Shown here: positions 39,078 to 50,346 of the stretch, piece after piece
Layout of the letters: every line of letters begins with the position of its first letter
Position numbering within the stretch: position 1 is the first letter of the stretch
Assembly: GCA_905250075.1 (NCBI GenBank)
Contig: CAJNOP010000117.1
Location: 378,417-442,416 of the forward strand
DNA length: 64,000 bases
Direction: 5' to 3'
From: Rotaria sp. Silwood1
Taxonomy: Eukaryota; Rotifera; Eurotatoria; Philodinida; Philodinidae
Position numbers and translations under genes: made by a program
Notes under the pieces: generated by a model
Database searches by the model: none
Told to the model about the DNA's origin: nothing
What the model saw: the letters and a program-made list of their open reading frames with translations, nothing else

Positions 39078-40413
39078 ATGACGTCTGCACCACGTACAGT
39101 TTTTCTTAACAAACGTTCAGGTGACCATGGTTTTGGTATACTTATAAAGGAAGATAGTCATAATGAAATGGAGATAATTGCTATAGAACCTAATTCACCA
39201 GCAGCAGATGCTAATATACGACGTGGTGATCGTATTTTAGCAATTAATGGACAACCGGTGTCAAAAATCTCTAACGAAATATTTTTTAAAATAGCACATA
39301 ATGCTCAAAGTTTAATACTTTCTATTCAATCATCAAATAATACACTTGACATTATTGATGAATCGTCAACTAATGATTTTGATAATAATAATAATGATCC
39401 ATATTCATCAACACAGAGTAAAAGTAGTGATCAAAACTGTCAAAGGTATTTGTTATTTCATTTTTAATTTAATAAAAACTTTTATTTATTTTTCTTTTTA
39501 TTTAGTTATAATAAAGGATTAAGTTTTGATGACAATTTAAAACCTAGTTCTTTGTCACCAGCAAATAAAAATGAAAAAGTTTTAATATCTGATCAACATT
39601 CAATTCAACCTCATCATCACCGAGAAAGATATCATTATCAATCACAAAAAATTGAAAGATTAACTGATGAGGAACTAAAAGAAAATATTCAATCATCATT
39701 TCCACGTCGACGTGCATCAAGTATGGATGCATCTCATATAATTTGTAATTCAGAATTATTGAAAAAAATTAATGAAATGAATGCAACAAAAGGAGACAAG
39801 TCTCTATCAAATATTCAGTCAACAATTAATAATGAACAACTTTGTGAAAATGGAATAGGTGAGTTTAGAATTTATCTTATTCATTTATTCATTTATTTGA
39901 CTATTAGTCGAGCATCCTCAAGTTTGTATTACTGAAAGAGAACAAACAGAACGAGAATTCAACAATAGATCACCATCGATTGATGATGTAAAGTTACGTG
40001 AAGTACATTTATCTCGTTCATCCGGTTATCCAGGATATGGTTTTACAATAAAATTTGATAAACTGGACTATATCATAGTTAAAATTGAGGATAATAGTCC
40101 AGCTGAACATTGTGGTCTTCATCAAAATGATATTATACGAAAAATAAATAATCAAGCAATCGAAACGCTTGCCTTACGAAAGTTTTTTGAAATTATGACG
40201 TTGAGCAATGAAATTACTTTACTAGTTCAAACTAATGATGATCACATGCATATTAATCCGAAAGTATCACGACCAAAAACCGTCGAATCAAAATCTAAGG
40301 CAATTAATAATCATCCTGAGATTCATGGACATGAACATGAACGCAGAAGTAGTTTATTTGATATGTTGAGCAAACTAAAAAGGCATGGGGAGCATTATCA
40401 TGCATTCATGTAG
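39078..40413 (+). CDS. Two-PDZ-domain scaffold protein, 408 aa
   Basis: Three exons, 39078-39445, 39506-39858 and 39908-40413, join in frame to 408 codons plus stop. PDZ1 (about residues 6-84) has the carboxylate loop as GDHGFGI, then SPAADANIRRGDRILAINGQ. PDZ2 (about 268-350) has GYPGYGFTI, then SPAEHCGLHQNDIIRKINNQ. The 180 residues between are polar, Ser/Asn/His-rich and probably unstructured, with an RRRASS site that could be phosphorylated by basophilic kinases. Such proteins bind C-terminal tails of membrane proteins and organise them under the membrane. The two-PDZ layout recalls NHERF, but no ezrin-binding C-terminus is evident, so I do not name it. Codon use matches neighbours. Confidence 0.83.
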
Positions 40414-41635
40414 TTGTACAAGAAAAACTTTATTAATTATACATATTACCAACGATAAAATGATTGTGAACCGTTGCTTTTGTTTTCGTTGAACATATCA
40501 GAAAATAAAAACAAATCGAACTTGAATTCTTTTTTGAAAAATAAATCCGCATTGAACCGAACATAAACCAGTGAAATTCGCTTCGATTCAGTCTTAGAAC
40601 ATACATTGGAGTTTTCATTGAAGTATTGTAACGAGTTATTATTGATATACGGTCTTTGATTGCATATCAATGACTATTACAGTCTGTGATGATGAAAAGA
40701 CGTTGCTAGTTATGCCTGTTATGAACTGTTTCCTACGATTTCTTTTAGATTGTGTTTCACAAAAAAATATTTTTTCTAGAAAAAAACATAATGCATTATG
40801 ATAAAATTTATATCTTTCTCATAATCGGAAAATTTGTATGAATTATTATAAAAATCGTTTTAGCAAATACTATCGAAAATTGTTACATTGATTTTCAATC
40901 AATCGCTCAATGTTTGATTCATATCAACCTATTTATAAAGAACTAATTAAAAAAAAAGTATTCAACTACAGTGTGGTTTGCAAATTTATGATTCAATCAA
41001 AACAGTCCTTTTGTTGTTTACTTACATATAGAAATCAGTATTTATTTGTTTTCGAGTAGTCGTTCTCAAAAAAAAGTGATAACAATGATTTTATCAATAG
41101 GTTGATTTTAGTAAATTAGAGTGTTAATTGTCTCATATTGAAGAAAACATTATTATCCGTTTTATTATCAGAATAAGTAATTTTCGGTAGCCAAAATCGA
41201 AGTAAATAACAATCTAGTGTCTTATTAAATTAAAGTGAAGCATTACTTTAATTTATGTTTTTACAACTTTAATAGGAAGAAAAGAAGCAACCTGTTTTTT
41301 TCCAACATGATAGCAAAAAGTAAACAAAAGAAATACTTTGTTAACAGTATGTTAAAGTAACATTCTTCATTCGTCAAAGAGATTTTGAAACCTACGAGCA
41401 ATTCATGAAAGTAAAAGGAAAGAAGAAATAAAAGTGTAGCTATGTGTGGAGTCGGTCAAAGTACATGTCACACATAAAATCACAAACAATTAGGAAATTT
41501 GTCAATTGAAACGTCGGCAAGTAGTTTTATTATATTTCTGTTTTTTCTTTCAGGTAAAATATTTCAACTAGAGCTAAATTAATTACACTTCCCTTATTTA
41601 ACGTAAAACGTAGAGAAATTAAAACGACCTCTGCT
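40414..41635. other. Intergenic
   Basis: This 1.2 kb lies between the PDZ gene and the NACHT pseudogene. It is AT-rich. The minus-strand open frames near 40433-40670 overlap each other and have no protein-like features. I see no RNA gene or clear repeat. Confidence 0.5.
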
Positions 41636-44600
41636 ATGCTAATATTAAAGATATCGGACAGACTTATTCAAAGAATAAATAAAGTTACAATATGTCAAGA
41701 GCATTTGAGACTGATTTCTAACGCTTTATCTCAACTTGGACATATATTGAATACAACAAGCGTTAAAGATTAAAAACATATCTTTGAGGAGCTAGTGCAG
41801 ACATTAAAAGCCATCGATGAAGTTATCACTGGTTGTAGTGAAAATGAAGCTGAACTCAAAAGAATGACTTATCGAGATCTTGAATCTTTATTGTTTCGAC
41901 TTCAATTACGAATCGCTCAGCATGCCGTTGATTTAACAGATAACTATGAAGGAAAAATTCAAATACTAAGTAATGTTTATCATGATCAACAAATTCTTGT
42001 TCAAAAAGTTTTTGATGAAAAAATAAGACAAAGATTATATACAATCGGAAAGAGAACTGAAGAAAACACTATAGAACAACTTCATCTACTACTTGAAAAA
42101 CATTTTCATACGATCAAAGTTTATCTTCACTATTGTACTGAACTACATAAAAATGTACCTCTGACTGGTCTAACTGGTGATATTGTTGCTAAAATTGCTC
42201 AGAATTTCTATAAAATCTCTCCCGAAGATAAACATCAATTAAAACATAAATGGAAATCATGTGATCTTCCTCTCACCCGTACATTTATTCAATTCAAACC
42301 TGATAAATCTACATCATTCAAAAGAAATGAATCACGACGATTACTTATAGGATCAGAGAATCACTTACTTCAAAATGATCATGATAGAACAAAAACATAG
42401 AAAGGCATATGGTAAAGATTAGTCTCAACTCCTTATATGATGTCGATGGTTGAAAGAGATCGCTATTCGGAAGAAGAGGATGTTACTGAAGAAAATATTA
42501 TTCGAACAAAACGTTGGTTTGTTATTTTAGGTGATCCAGGAAGTGGAAAAACAAGTTTTGCTCGATGGCTTGTTGGTCATCTTGCTCAAACACTTCTTCT
42601 TAATGGATAACATTCAACTGATTATGAACCTCTTCGTATACCAATTCTAACTCGTATGGGTGAATTTGCTGAAATATTGAAAGAACAATCATCACTTACT
42701 CTATTTGATTATATTGGAAAACATAAATAGATAGGTAAGTCTATTGTTGATGATTCATCAATATCTCTGGATAATTTATCATGTGCTCTTCAAGATTATA
42801 TTAAACAAGGTCAAGCTCTAATCATACTTGATGGTTTTGATGAGCTTCCTGTTTCTGATCAACGTTCAAAAATTATTAATCTTGTTGAAAATTTTGTCGA
42901 TACTTATGTTCAAACACTTATGGGTACTTCTGCATTTGATGATCAATATTTGAGTAGACTATTTGATGATCTATCTAAATCAGGTGGTAATCAATTAATT
43001 GTCACTAGTCGTATTGTTGGTTATCATGTTGCTCCATTAGCTGGTCAATTTGCTCATTATACAATTCGACCTATGGATATGGAACATATGAAAGATTTTG
43101 TCGACTATTGGTTTTTTCGTGTTCATCAACGTATACTTGACACATTCAATCTTTCATTAATTAATCAAGAAGAGAATCATGGTGAAGCACTTAAGAAAGA
43201 ATTAGAAAAAAACGGAATATATTGGTCTTCTTGATGTAGCTTCCAATTCTTGTTTAATGTCATTTATTTGTAGTGTAGCTTTCAGTCAATTAGAAGATTC
43301 ATCATTACCAACTCAACGTATTCTACTAGATGAAGGAAATATTAATTCTATGTCAAGTTTGTGGAGTACGAAAAGATCGAGCATTTCAATACGAGAATTA
43401 ATTCAAATTTTTAGTAATATTGCAAGTTATATTCATGGAAATTCTTCATCAGGTCTTATTCATGAAGAAAAAAATGAAAGAAATTTGCACTGAATCTATT
43501 AAAGAGTCATTAAGTAAAAACTTTAACACTAAAGATCATATCCGAGATATTGAACATCAAGCATGCGAGTTCGTACAAATTATTCGTGAAGATGTTGGTA
43601 TTTTAGCTGCTCGAGGTGAATCACTCTATAGTTTTCTTCATTTAACATTTCAAGAATATTTTACTTGTTTAAAACTCATCAACATAGAAACAACGAAACA
43701 AGAGAAAGAACAAACTTATACATCTAGTTTACAAAACAAAATTCAATTCATTGCTCAATCTGTACGATATCGTACAAATGATCCACATTTTCAAGTACCT
43801 ATTGCACTTGCTCTAGGCAAGATTAGTTCTTCATGGTGTCAAAAAAATTTTGTTAATTTTTGTTATGAATTTATAAAAGAACAAGATGAATATGATTCTC
43901 TTTTACCACTTGGTGCATATATGTTAATTAAGTGTGGTAATGATCTTGTAAATTATCCTTCTCATGATGTTTTATTTAATGCTTTGGATCGTTTAATAAT
44001 TGCAGCTGGTCAACATAAATGGTCAATTGTTTGTTCATTTCTATTCGATCAAATTATAATTTCATTAAGAAAATTTCGACATGATATTGTTTCATTATGG
44101 ATTATTAAACTATTGTCTCAATTTTATCAACATGATATTCAAACAATATCAGCTCTTTGTCATCTCATCGAAGGAAAACCTCAGGAATTTGAAAATATCA
44201 AGTGGTTAAATCAATCATCTTGTGCAATGCTTCAATTTTTGTCAATACTTGATAATGAAAATAATGAATTTGCTATTGATCGACTATTAGTGAAAATTGC
44301 TTTCTCCAATCATCACTTATTACCTGTTAATCCAAGCAGTTTTAAAGGATTTTTTCTTGATGAAGAAATAGAACTGAATTCAATTTCTATTATTCTATTT
44401 TCTATCATCATCAGTTTATATGGTGGTTTGAAACGAGATGGTTCTGATATTGTCTTTGATGTATTTCATACTTATCCAGAATAAACTGTCGTAACACCAA
44501 TTTTGATGCGTTTTTATTTCTAGAACTAATTTAAATAAGCAAAATGAAAACAAAATCATGATTAAACAAGAATTTTTAAGATTATTATTGACATGAGTAG

Positions 44601-44680
44601 AAAACCAAGATGAATCTTATGAAACAGTTGATCTTTGTATTGCGGTTATTTGTTTATATGGCATCTGAATCTTTCACAGG
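41636..44680 (+). pseudogene. NACHT-type STAND NTPase pseudogene
   Basis: One frame from ATG 41636 carries a helical N-terminal region (about 41795-42397), then the NACHT core. Walker A GDPGSGKTS is at 42530-42556, Walker B LIILDGFDELP at 42818-42850, and sensor-like QLIVTSRIVGYHV near 42980. Downstream, another frame has LYSFLHLTFQEYF, typical of the winged-helix end of NACHT proteins, then a helical region to 44484. The frame is broken by stops at 41771, 42398, 42413, 42608 and 42728. A frameshift near 43220 and a second at a poly(A) run near 43470 follow; stop-riddled homology then trails to about 44680. STAND NTPases act in innate immunity and cell death. No introns are evident, so it could have been an intronless copy. 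The many lesions make a functional product unlikely. Confidence 0.85.
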
Positions 44681-46362
44681 TACAATTAGGAAGTAGTGCA
44701 TATATTAGAACAAGATCTTATTTATATACGATCTTTCATAATATATTAACACAGTCGGTCACGATCTGTACAGAGGGAATAATGACACAGCGTCTGTCAT
44801 GATCTTTGCAGAAGGGTGGGAAAGTAAAAGTTTCTATCCTGTACACTTGGACTCTCCTTTTAGATTGTCTCTCACAAAAATCCAAAGAAAAACACAAAGT
44901 TCTGATTAGAGATACATCATTTCGAATTATTAGAATTAGTTACGGGTGGGAAATTACCATTACAGAGAGACAGCTACTTTACCAGTTACTGGGTAACGGA
45001 ATAGTGCGAAGTTGCTAGATTTGATTCTTCCGTCTAGAAAAGACTATTTAGCGAAACTAACGGTTTTTTTATAAAGTTTGACCAAATTTTCTGAAATTCG
45101 AGGAATTCGAATCGGTAATTAGATGTTTGACACTGTGTACTTTATTTCTCGGCCAAGTTACCTCCACTTCGAATAACTTTGATCAAACTTTATATGAAAT
45201 CGCTACTTTCCTACGATAGCCTGTCCTTGACGAAAGAATTAAATCCAGAAACTTTGCGTTATCCTATTATCTATTAAGAACTGCAGAATCTTGCACTTAT
45301 TTCCAAGATCTTTCCAGAAAACACTCCAAGTCTCTAATATTTTAGACGAAAATTAACAAATTTATTCAGTCAAGATTATTTTCTGACCACTTCCCATCTC
45401 ACCTAGCATATCAAAAGTCGATAAAAAAATGCTTTTCCCAGAAAAATAGTTAAATATTTATAGATTTACTGTATTAAAAAAAAACCAGTCGAAAGGTTTT
45501 ATCAACATTTTGTATTTTTCCATAAAATTTTTATTGGAACAGTAAGCATCTACTCTTTTACTATTCATATATCTCGGCATAAAGATTCTCAATCATCTTG
45601 TTGTTAAAAGAAATAAGTTAGAAAATTTTTTACTCCGTTCATTTTTCGATGTATTCGTTATTTAATTTACAAAATATGTTGCTGATTCAATGGTCAAGAA
45701 AAGCTTTACATTGTTAAATGATAACTTGAGGAAACTGAATAGTTTCAAATTGTTCACATTTAGATAAGAACTTTGTTTACTCACAAATTCTAAATAACTA
45801 TTTTGTCCTATGCTGGGAAATTCGGAATACATGAAATGCCGTGAGAGATAAATAGCATGCGGTATAATCTTTTCCGTGGGTATTCAAATATGAAAGTGAG
45901 TGCATGAGAATCGAAACTCACATCAACATTTACACTCTTCCAAAAATTCTGTGGGTTCTGCGAATGAAACTGCACTTATGTGAGTTTCGAACTTCTAAAA
46001 TACAGGGAACTCACGCATAGCTAACTTTTGGTCAACTCTAAGTATTTTATTCAAGATTTGATTGATGGTCTCCATATAACATTCAGATAAAATTCTTATT
46101 GCATTTACATTATATTGATAGGTAAACCGTATGTTGATGATAGAATACACTCTAGATTGATAAATTTAAATCAATTACTTATATGCAATCACTTCGAATT
46201 AATTGTCTCATTGCTGTTTCAACTAGATCACGATTACTAGTATGAATCGTTTTATTTTATATTTCCTAGAAGATGCATAACAGCCGACATAGAAAAACAA
46301 AACAAACAAAAACAAAAGAAAACACACATAACATAATTGTTCTAATACATTTATTGGCACTT
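44681..46362. other. Intergenic with a short exact inverted repeat
   Basis: No gene is recognised. TCGAAACTCACAT at 45911-45923 recurs as its exact inverse at 45978-45990, with a 54-base spacer; nearby GTGAG and CTCAC words extend the symmetry weakly. An open frame at 44806-45018 lacks protein-like features. The last part should be the 3' untranslated region of the minus-strand HSP60 gene. Confidence 0.5.
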
Positions 46363-49261
46363 TTAAAAGCCCATACCACCCATTCCACCCATGCCGCCAC
46401 CCACTAAAATAAAAAAAAAACAATGATAAATATATATGAATTTTCAATATTTAAAAAAACATACTGCCACCCATGCCAGCTGCAGCAACATCTTTTTCGG
46501 GTTTAGGTGCATCAACAACAACAGCTTCAGCTGTTGTTAATAACGAAGCAACACCACTAGCATCTTGTAAAGCTGATCGAACAACCTACAAGGAAAAAAA
46601 ACAATACATATATTTATTTTAGTCAAAATAAAAATATTTTGTTTTCTTTCATACTTTAGTTGGATCAATAATACCAGCTTTAACCATATCAACAAATTCA
46701 TCACGTTGTGCATCATAACCAATTTCAAATGGTGACATAAGTACTTTTTCTACAATAATACTACCATCTTTACCAGCATTCTTAGCAATTGTTGCACATG
46801 GCATACGAAGTGCTTTTCGAACTATTTCCATACCTAAATGAATTCATAGGAACATATAAAATTATAAAATATTAATTTTATGAATATCTTTTACCAATTT
46901 TTTGATCAGCATTTATTGCACCAGCATCTTTATCCAATACATTAAGACAACGTAAAAGAGCAACACCACCACCAGGTACAATACCTTCTTCAACAGCTGC
47001 ACGTGTTGCATTTAATGCATCTGTAATACGATCTTTTTTTTCATTAACTTCAACTTCACTACTACCACCAACTTTCAAAACAGCAATACCATTTGATAAT
47101 TTAGCTAAACGTTCTTGTAATTTTTCTTTTTCATATTCAGAATTTGTTTCAGCAATTTCATCTTTAAGTGCATTGACACGTTGTTCAATGGCTGATGGTT
47201 CACCTTTACCACGCATTAATAATGTATCATCTTTTGTTACAATAACTTCACCAATACGACCAAAATCTTGAACAGTTACCTCATCGAGTTTACTTAAATT
47301 GGCTTCATCACCAAATACGGTACCACCGCAAGCAATAGCTATATCGCGTAATGTATTTTTACGATTATCACCGAAACCTGGTGCTTTAATGGCACAAACT
47401 TGAAGACCAACTTTTAGTCTAAAAAAAACAAGATATAATTAAAATTGTCTGTACGATTTCGAATTTTTCCTATAACTATTTTTTGAGCGAGATAAAACCC
47501 AATTAAAGATGTGCAGGACCAAGTTTTTAGGATTTCGGTCTAGAAGCAACTATTCTATGCTTTATTATTACCATATCTTTAAGAAAATATTCAATATTCG
47601 TTTTTGATATATTTAGTCGACGACTAGAACTTTTTTGGGACATCTCTCTTGAAATAAGAGTATGTAATTACAATCTTTACTTTCGATTAGAACAACTTTT
47701 TTCTCGTAGTCGCGATCTTGGCCTTCACAACTTATTCTTTCTGTAGAGTAGATATTGATAAGGTTCCTAGTTTTAGCTGTGCACGTTTTGATTTCTGATC
47801 TATACAAGAAGGCCTCTAATGAGATCTCTAATAGCGCCTAAAGATAGACTTATTGTCTATTACGGTCGAGAGGCAAAACCATTCTTATCTCCCTAAGATA
47901 TAGTCAATAAAAGATTTAGTCAAAGTCACTTATGACAACAGAAGTGTATAAAACAAAATAGTATTCATTCTCATAGTAGTATGCAAGACGTCATTGAAAA
48001 CTTCACTTGTAGTAGCCGTCAAGAAAAAACCTTTCTCGTTTAAATTGAAAGTTTTCCATTTTTGGCATAAGGTCATTTATGTATAACTATAAAGGATATC
48101 GTTTCATCCTTTACATCGAAACGAAATTCTAAAACTTAACTTTTCTCGATCAACTTAACAATCTGATGCTTCAATCAAAACGTAGAAAATCTTTTCTAAC
48201 ATACCTGTTAATAACAAGTGTTGTAAGTGCTTCACCATCAATATCTTCAGCAATAATAAGTAATGGTTTACGTTGGCTATTAGCTAATTCTAAGGCTGGA
48301 ATTAATTCTTGTACCGAAGAAATTTTCTTTTCACTCAATAAAAGAAAAGCATCTTGAAATTCACATTTAGCACCTTTTGTTGTGTTAATAAAATAAGGTG
48401 AAATGTAACCACGATCAAATTTCATGCCTTCAATTATTTCAAGTTCATCCATAAGTGTTTTACCATCCTACAAAAACAAAAAAAAAAGGTTTCAGATATT
48501 GTTTTTTTCTCACTTATTAAAAAAAAATCATCAATCTTACTTTAACAGTAATAACACCATCTTTACCAACTTTTTTCATAGCATTCGATATAATATCCCC
48601 AATGGATACATCACCGTTAGCTGAGATTGTTGCAACTTGTGCAATTTCTTCAGGTGTTGTTACGGTTTTTGACATTCGTTTAAGTTCTTGAATAACAATT
48701 GATACAGCAAGCATAATACCACGACGAACTTCAATTGGATTAGCACCACGAGATATTTTATCGAAGCCTTCTTTAGCAATAGCACGAGCAAGAATAGTTG
48801 CAGCTGTTGTACCATCACCTAGATACGAAGAAAAGATTTTTTGTTTTTTTGTAAATTAAAATTTTATTTAATTATTCATACCAGCTTCTTCATTTGTATT
48901 ATTTGCAACATCTTGAACAAGTTTAGCACCAATATTTTGAAATTTATCTTTAAGTTCAATTCCTTTAGCAACTGTTACACCATCTTTTGTAATTTTTGGT
49001 GCACCCCAACTTTGTTCAAGAATGACATTACGTCCCTACAGAAAAAAAAAATAAAAAATTTATCTTTAAAATTTTAAAAAATGTCAAACAAACTTTAGGG
49101 CCCATTGTAACAGCAACAGCATCGGCAAGAATGTCAACACCTTGTAACATAAGTACTCGAGCATCGGCACCGAATTTAATTTCTTTAGCTAATGAACGTC
49201 GTACAACATGTCGAATTAATGGTGATGTTGTACGTGAAAATGCGTTTGCAAAACGATACAT
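46363..49261 (-). CDS. HSPD1: Mitochondrial chaperonin HSP60, 575 aa
   Basis: Eight exons: 49261-49094, 49035-48882, 48818-48541, 48467-48205, 47418-46895, 46833-46655, 46585-46465, 46403-46363; all in frame. The length matches animal HSP60 (about 573). The first 26 or so residues ([10 protein letters not shown], then Arg-rich) are a mitochondrial targeting peptide before [20 protein letters not shown]. Group I chaperonin motifs are present: [13 protein letters not shown] (ATP site), [31 protein letters not shown]-like [22 protein letters not shown], and the Gly-Met repeat tail [11 protein letters not shown]. It forms the ring that folds matrix proteins with HSP10. It starts 262 bp from HSP10 on the opposite strand. 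Intron 4 is 786 bases; the others are short. The frame is open upstream of the chosen ATG, but that ATG gives the normal presequence. Confidence 0.96.
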
Positions 49262-49523
49262 GTTTAATGATGGTAATATTCTAAATATGATCGATGAAAG
49301 TAAAGTAAATGAAAAAAAAAGAAGAGAAATGGAATTCGGAATAGAGAAATTTCGTATTTTTTTTTCTCTCCTCCGTGTTGTAGTTGATTGACCTCCTTCA
49401 TATGAATGGATCAAAAACATCTTCCAATCAAAAAAAAACAGAAACACATAAGAAAACGACCTAAAATTTATCGCAAGAAATATTCTCGATTATTCTAGTA
49501 GGTCAAAGAAATAATTTGTTAAG
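49262..49523. promoter_or_regulatory. Shared bidirectional HSP60/HSP10 promoter
   Basis: Only 262 bases separate the two divergent start codons, so 5' untranslated regions and promoter must fit here. At 49345-49354, AGAAATTTCG forms two facing heat-shock pentamers (nGAAn-nTTCn); GGAATTCGGAAT just before it (49331-49342) adds imperfect GAA/TTC units. A GAAATATTC with wrong spacing lies near 49479. Divergent HSP60/HSP10 pairs under heat-shock control are known in other animals. The element calls are by eye. Confidence 0.7.
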
Positions 49524-49961
49524 ATGGTAAGTTAGATTTAAAAAAAAAACGAAAAGAAACACATTTAACAAAAACCTAAAAATAAATTATATTCTTTTTA
49601 GGCATCTTCAGCATTGAAACGTATTATTCCATTATTTGACCGTGTACTTGTTGAACGATTTGCAGCTGAAACTAAAACTAAAGGTGGAATACATATACCA
49701 GAAAAAGCTTTAGGTAAAGTTCTTAATGCCACTGTAATCGCTGTTGGAAAAGGTCTTAAACAAAAGGTAAACTTGGATTTTTTTTTGAAAAGTTCATAGT
49801 TTAGTTTTTGAGGATTTTTGTAGGATGGTACTCATGTGCCGGTGAGCGTTCAAACTGGTGACAAGGTTCTATTACCAGAATATGGTGGTACCAAAGTGGA
49901 AATAAATGATAAAGAATATTTCATCTTCAAAGAAGCCGATATTCTTGCGAAATGGGAATAA
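49524..49961 (+). CDS. HSPE1: Mitochondrial co-chaperonin HSP10, 101 aa
   Basis: Three exons: 49524-49526 (only the ATG), 49602-49766 and 49824-49961. Together they give 101 codons plus stop, as in animal HSP10 (about 102). Seen: LKRIIPLFDRVLVERF at the start, the mobile loop ETKTKGGIHIPEKALGK, VIAVGKG, the roof region, and VLLPEYGGTKVEINDKEYF with the final DILAKWE. It forms the heptameric lid of HSP60 in the mitochondrial matrix. The initiator exon ending right after ATG (ATG then GTAAG) is clear because the downstream exon has no other good start. It shares a promoter with HSP60. Confidence 0.96.
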
Positions 49962-50346
49962 CAGTTTAGTTTCATTTTTGCTACGTTTGTTTTTTTTTTG
50001 TATGTGTAGGCAAACGATTTGTTATCGTTATTTTCTATTGTCCCATGTCTCTCGTACTTATTAGGTAAAACATACATTTAGTGCTTTTCTATTCTATTAA
50101 TAAAACAACAGAAATAAAAAGCACATATTAAGCATAAAAATTGTTTTTTTTTATACGGAGATATATATATATGAATGCAAGTTATCTGTCAAAAGAGATA
50201 ACTTTGAAGTATTCATCTATCCTATTGTGACCTTGAAATTTATGATTACGAAAGTATTTATGCTTATCTTATCAGTTCATATAAAATTTCAATCAAGATT
50301 TATTTTCTTTTTAAAATTCATGATTAAATAATAAAGAAACAATATA
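49962..50346 (+). other. HSP10 3' region, convergent with PTB gene
   Basis: A canonical AATAAA signal lies at 50099-50104, about 140 bases after the HSP10 stop, and is the likely polyadenylation site. The rest separates HSP10 from the converging minus-strand PTB gene that ends at 50347. No other feature is seen. Confidence 0.6.
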
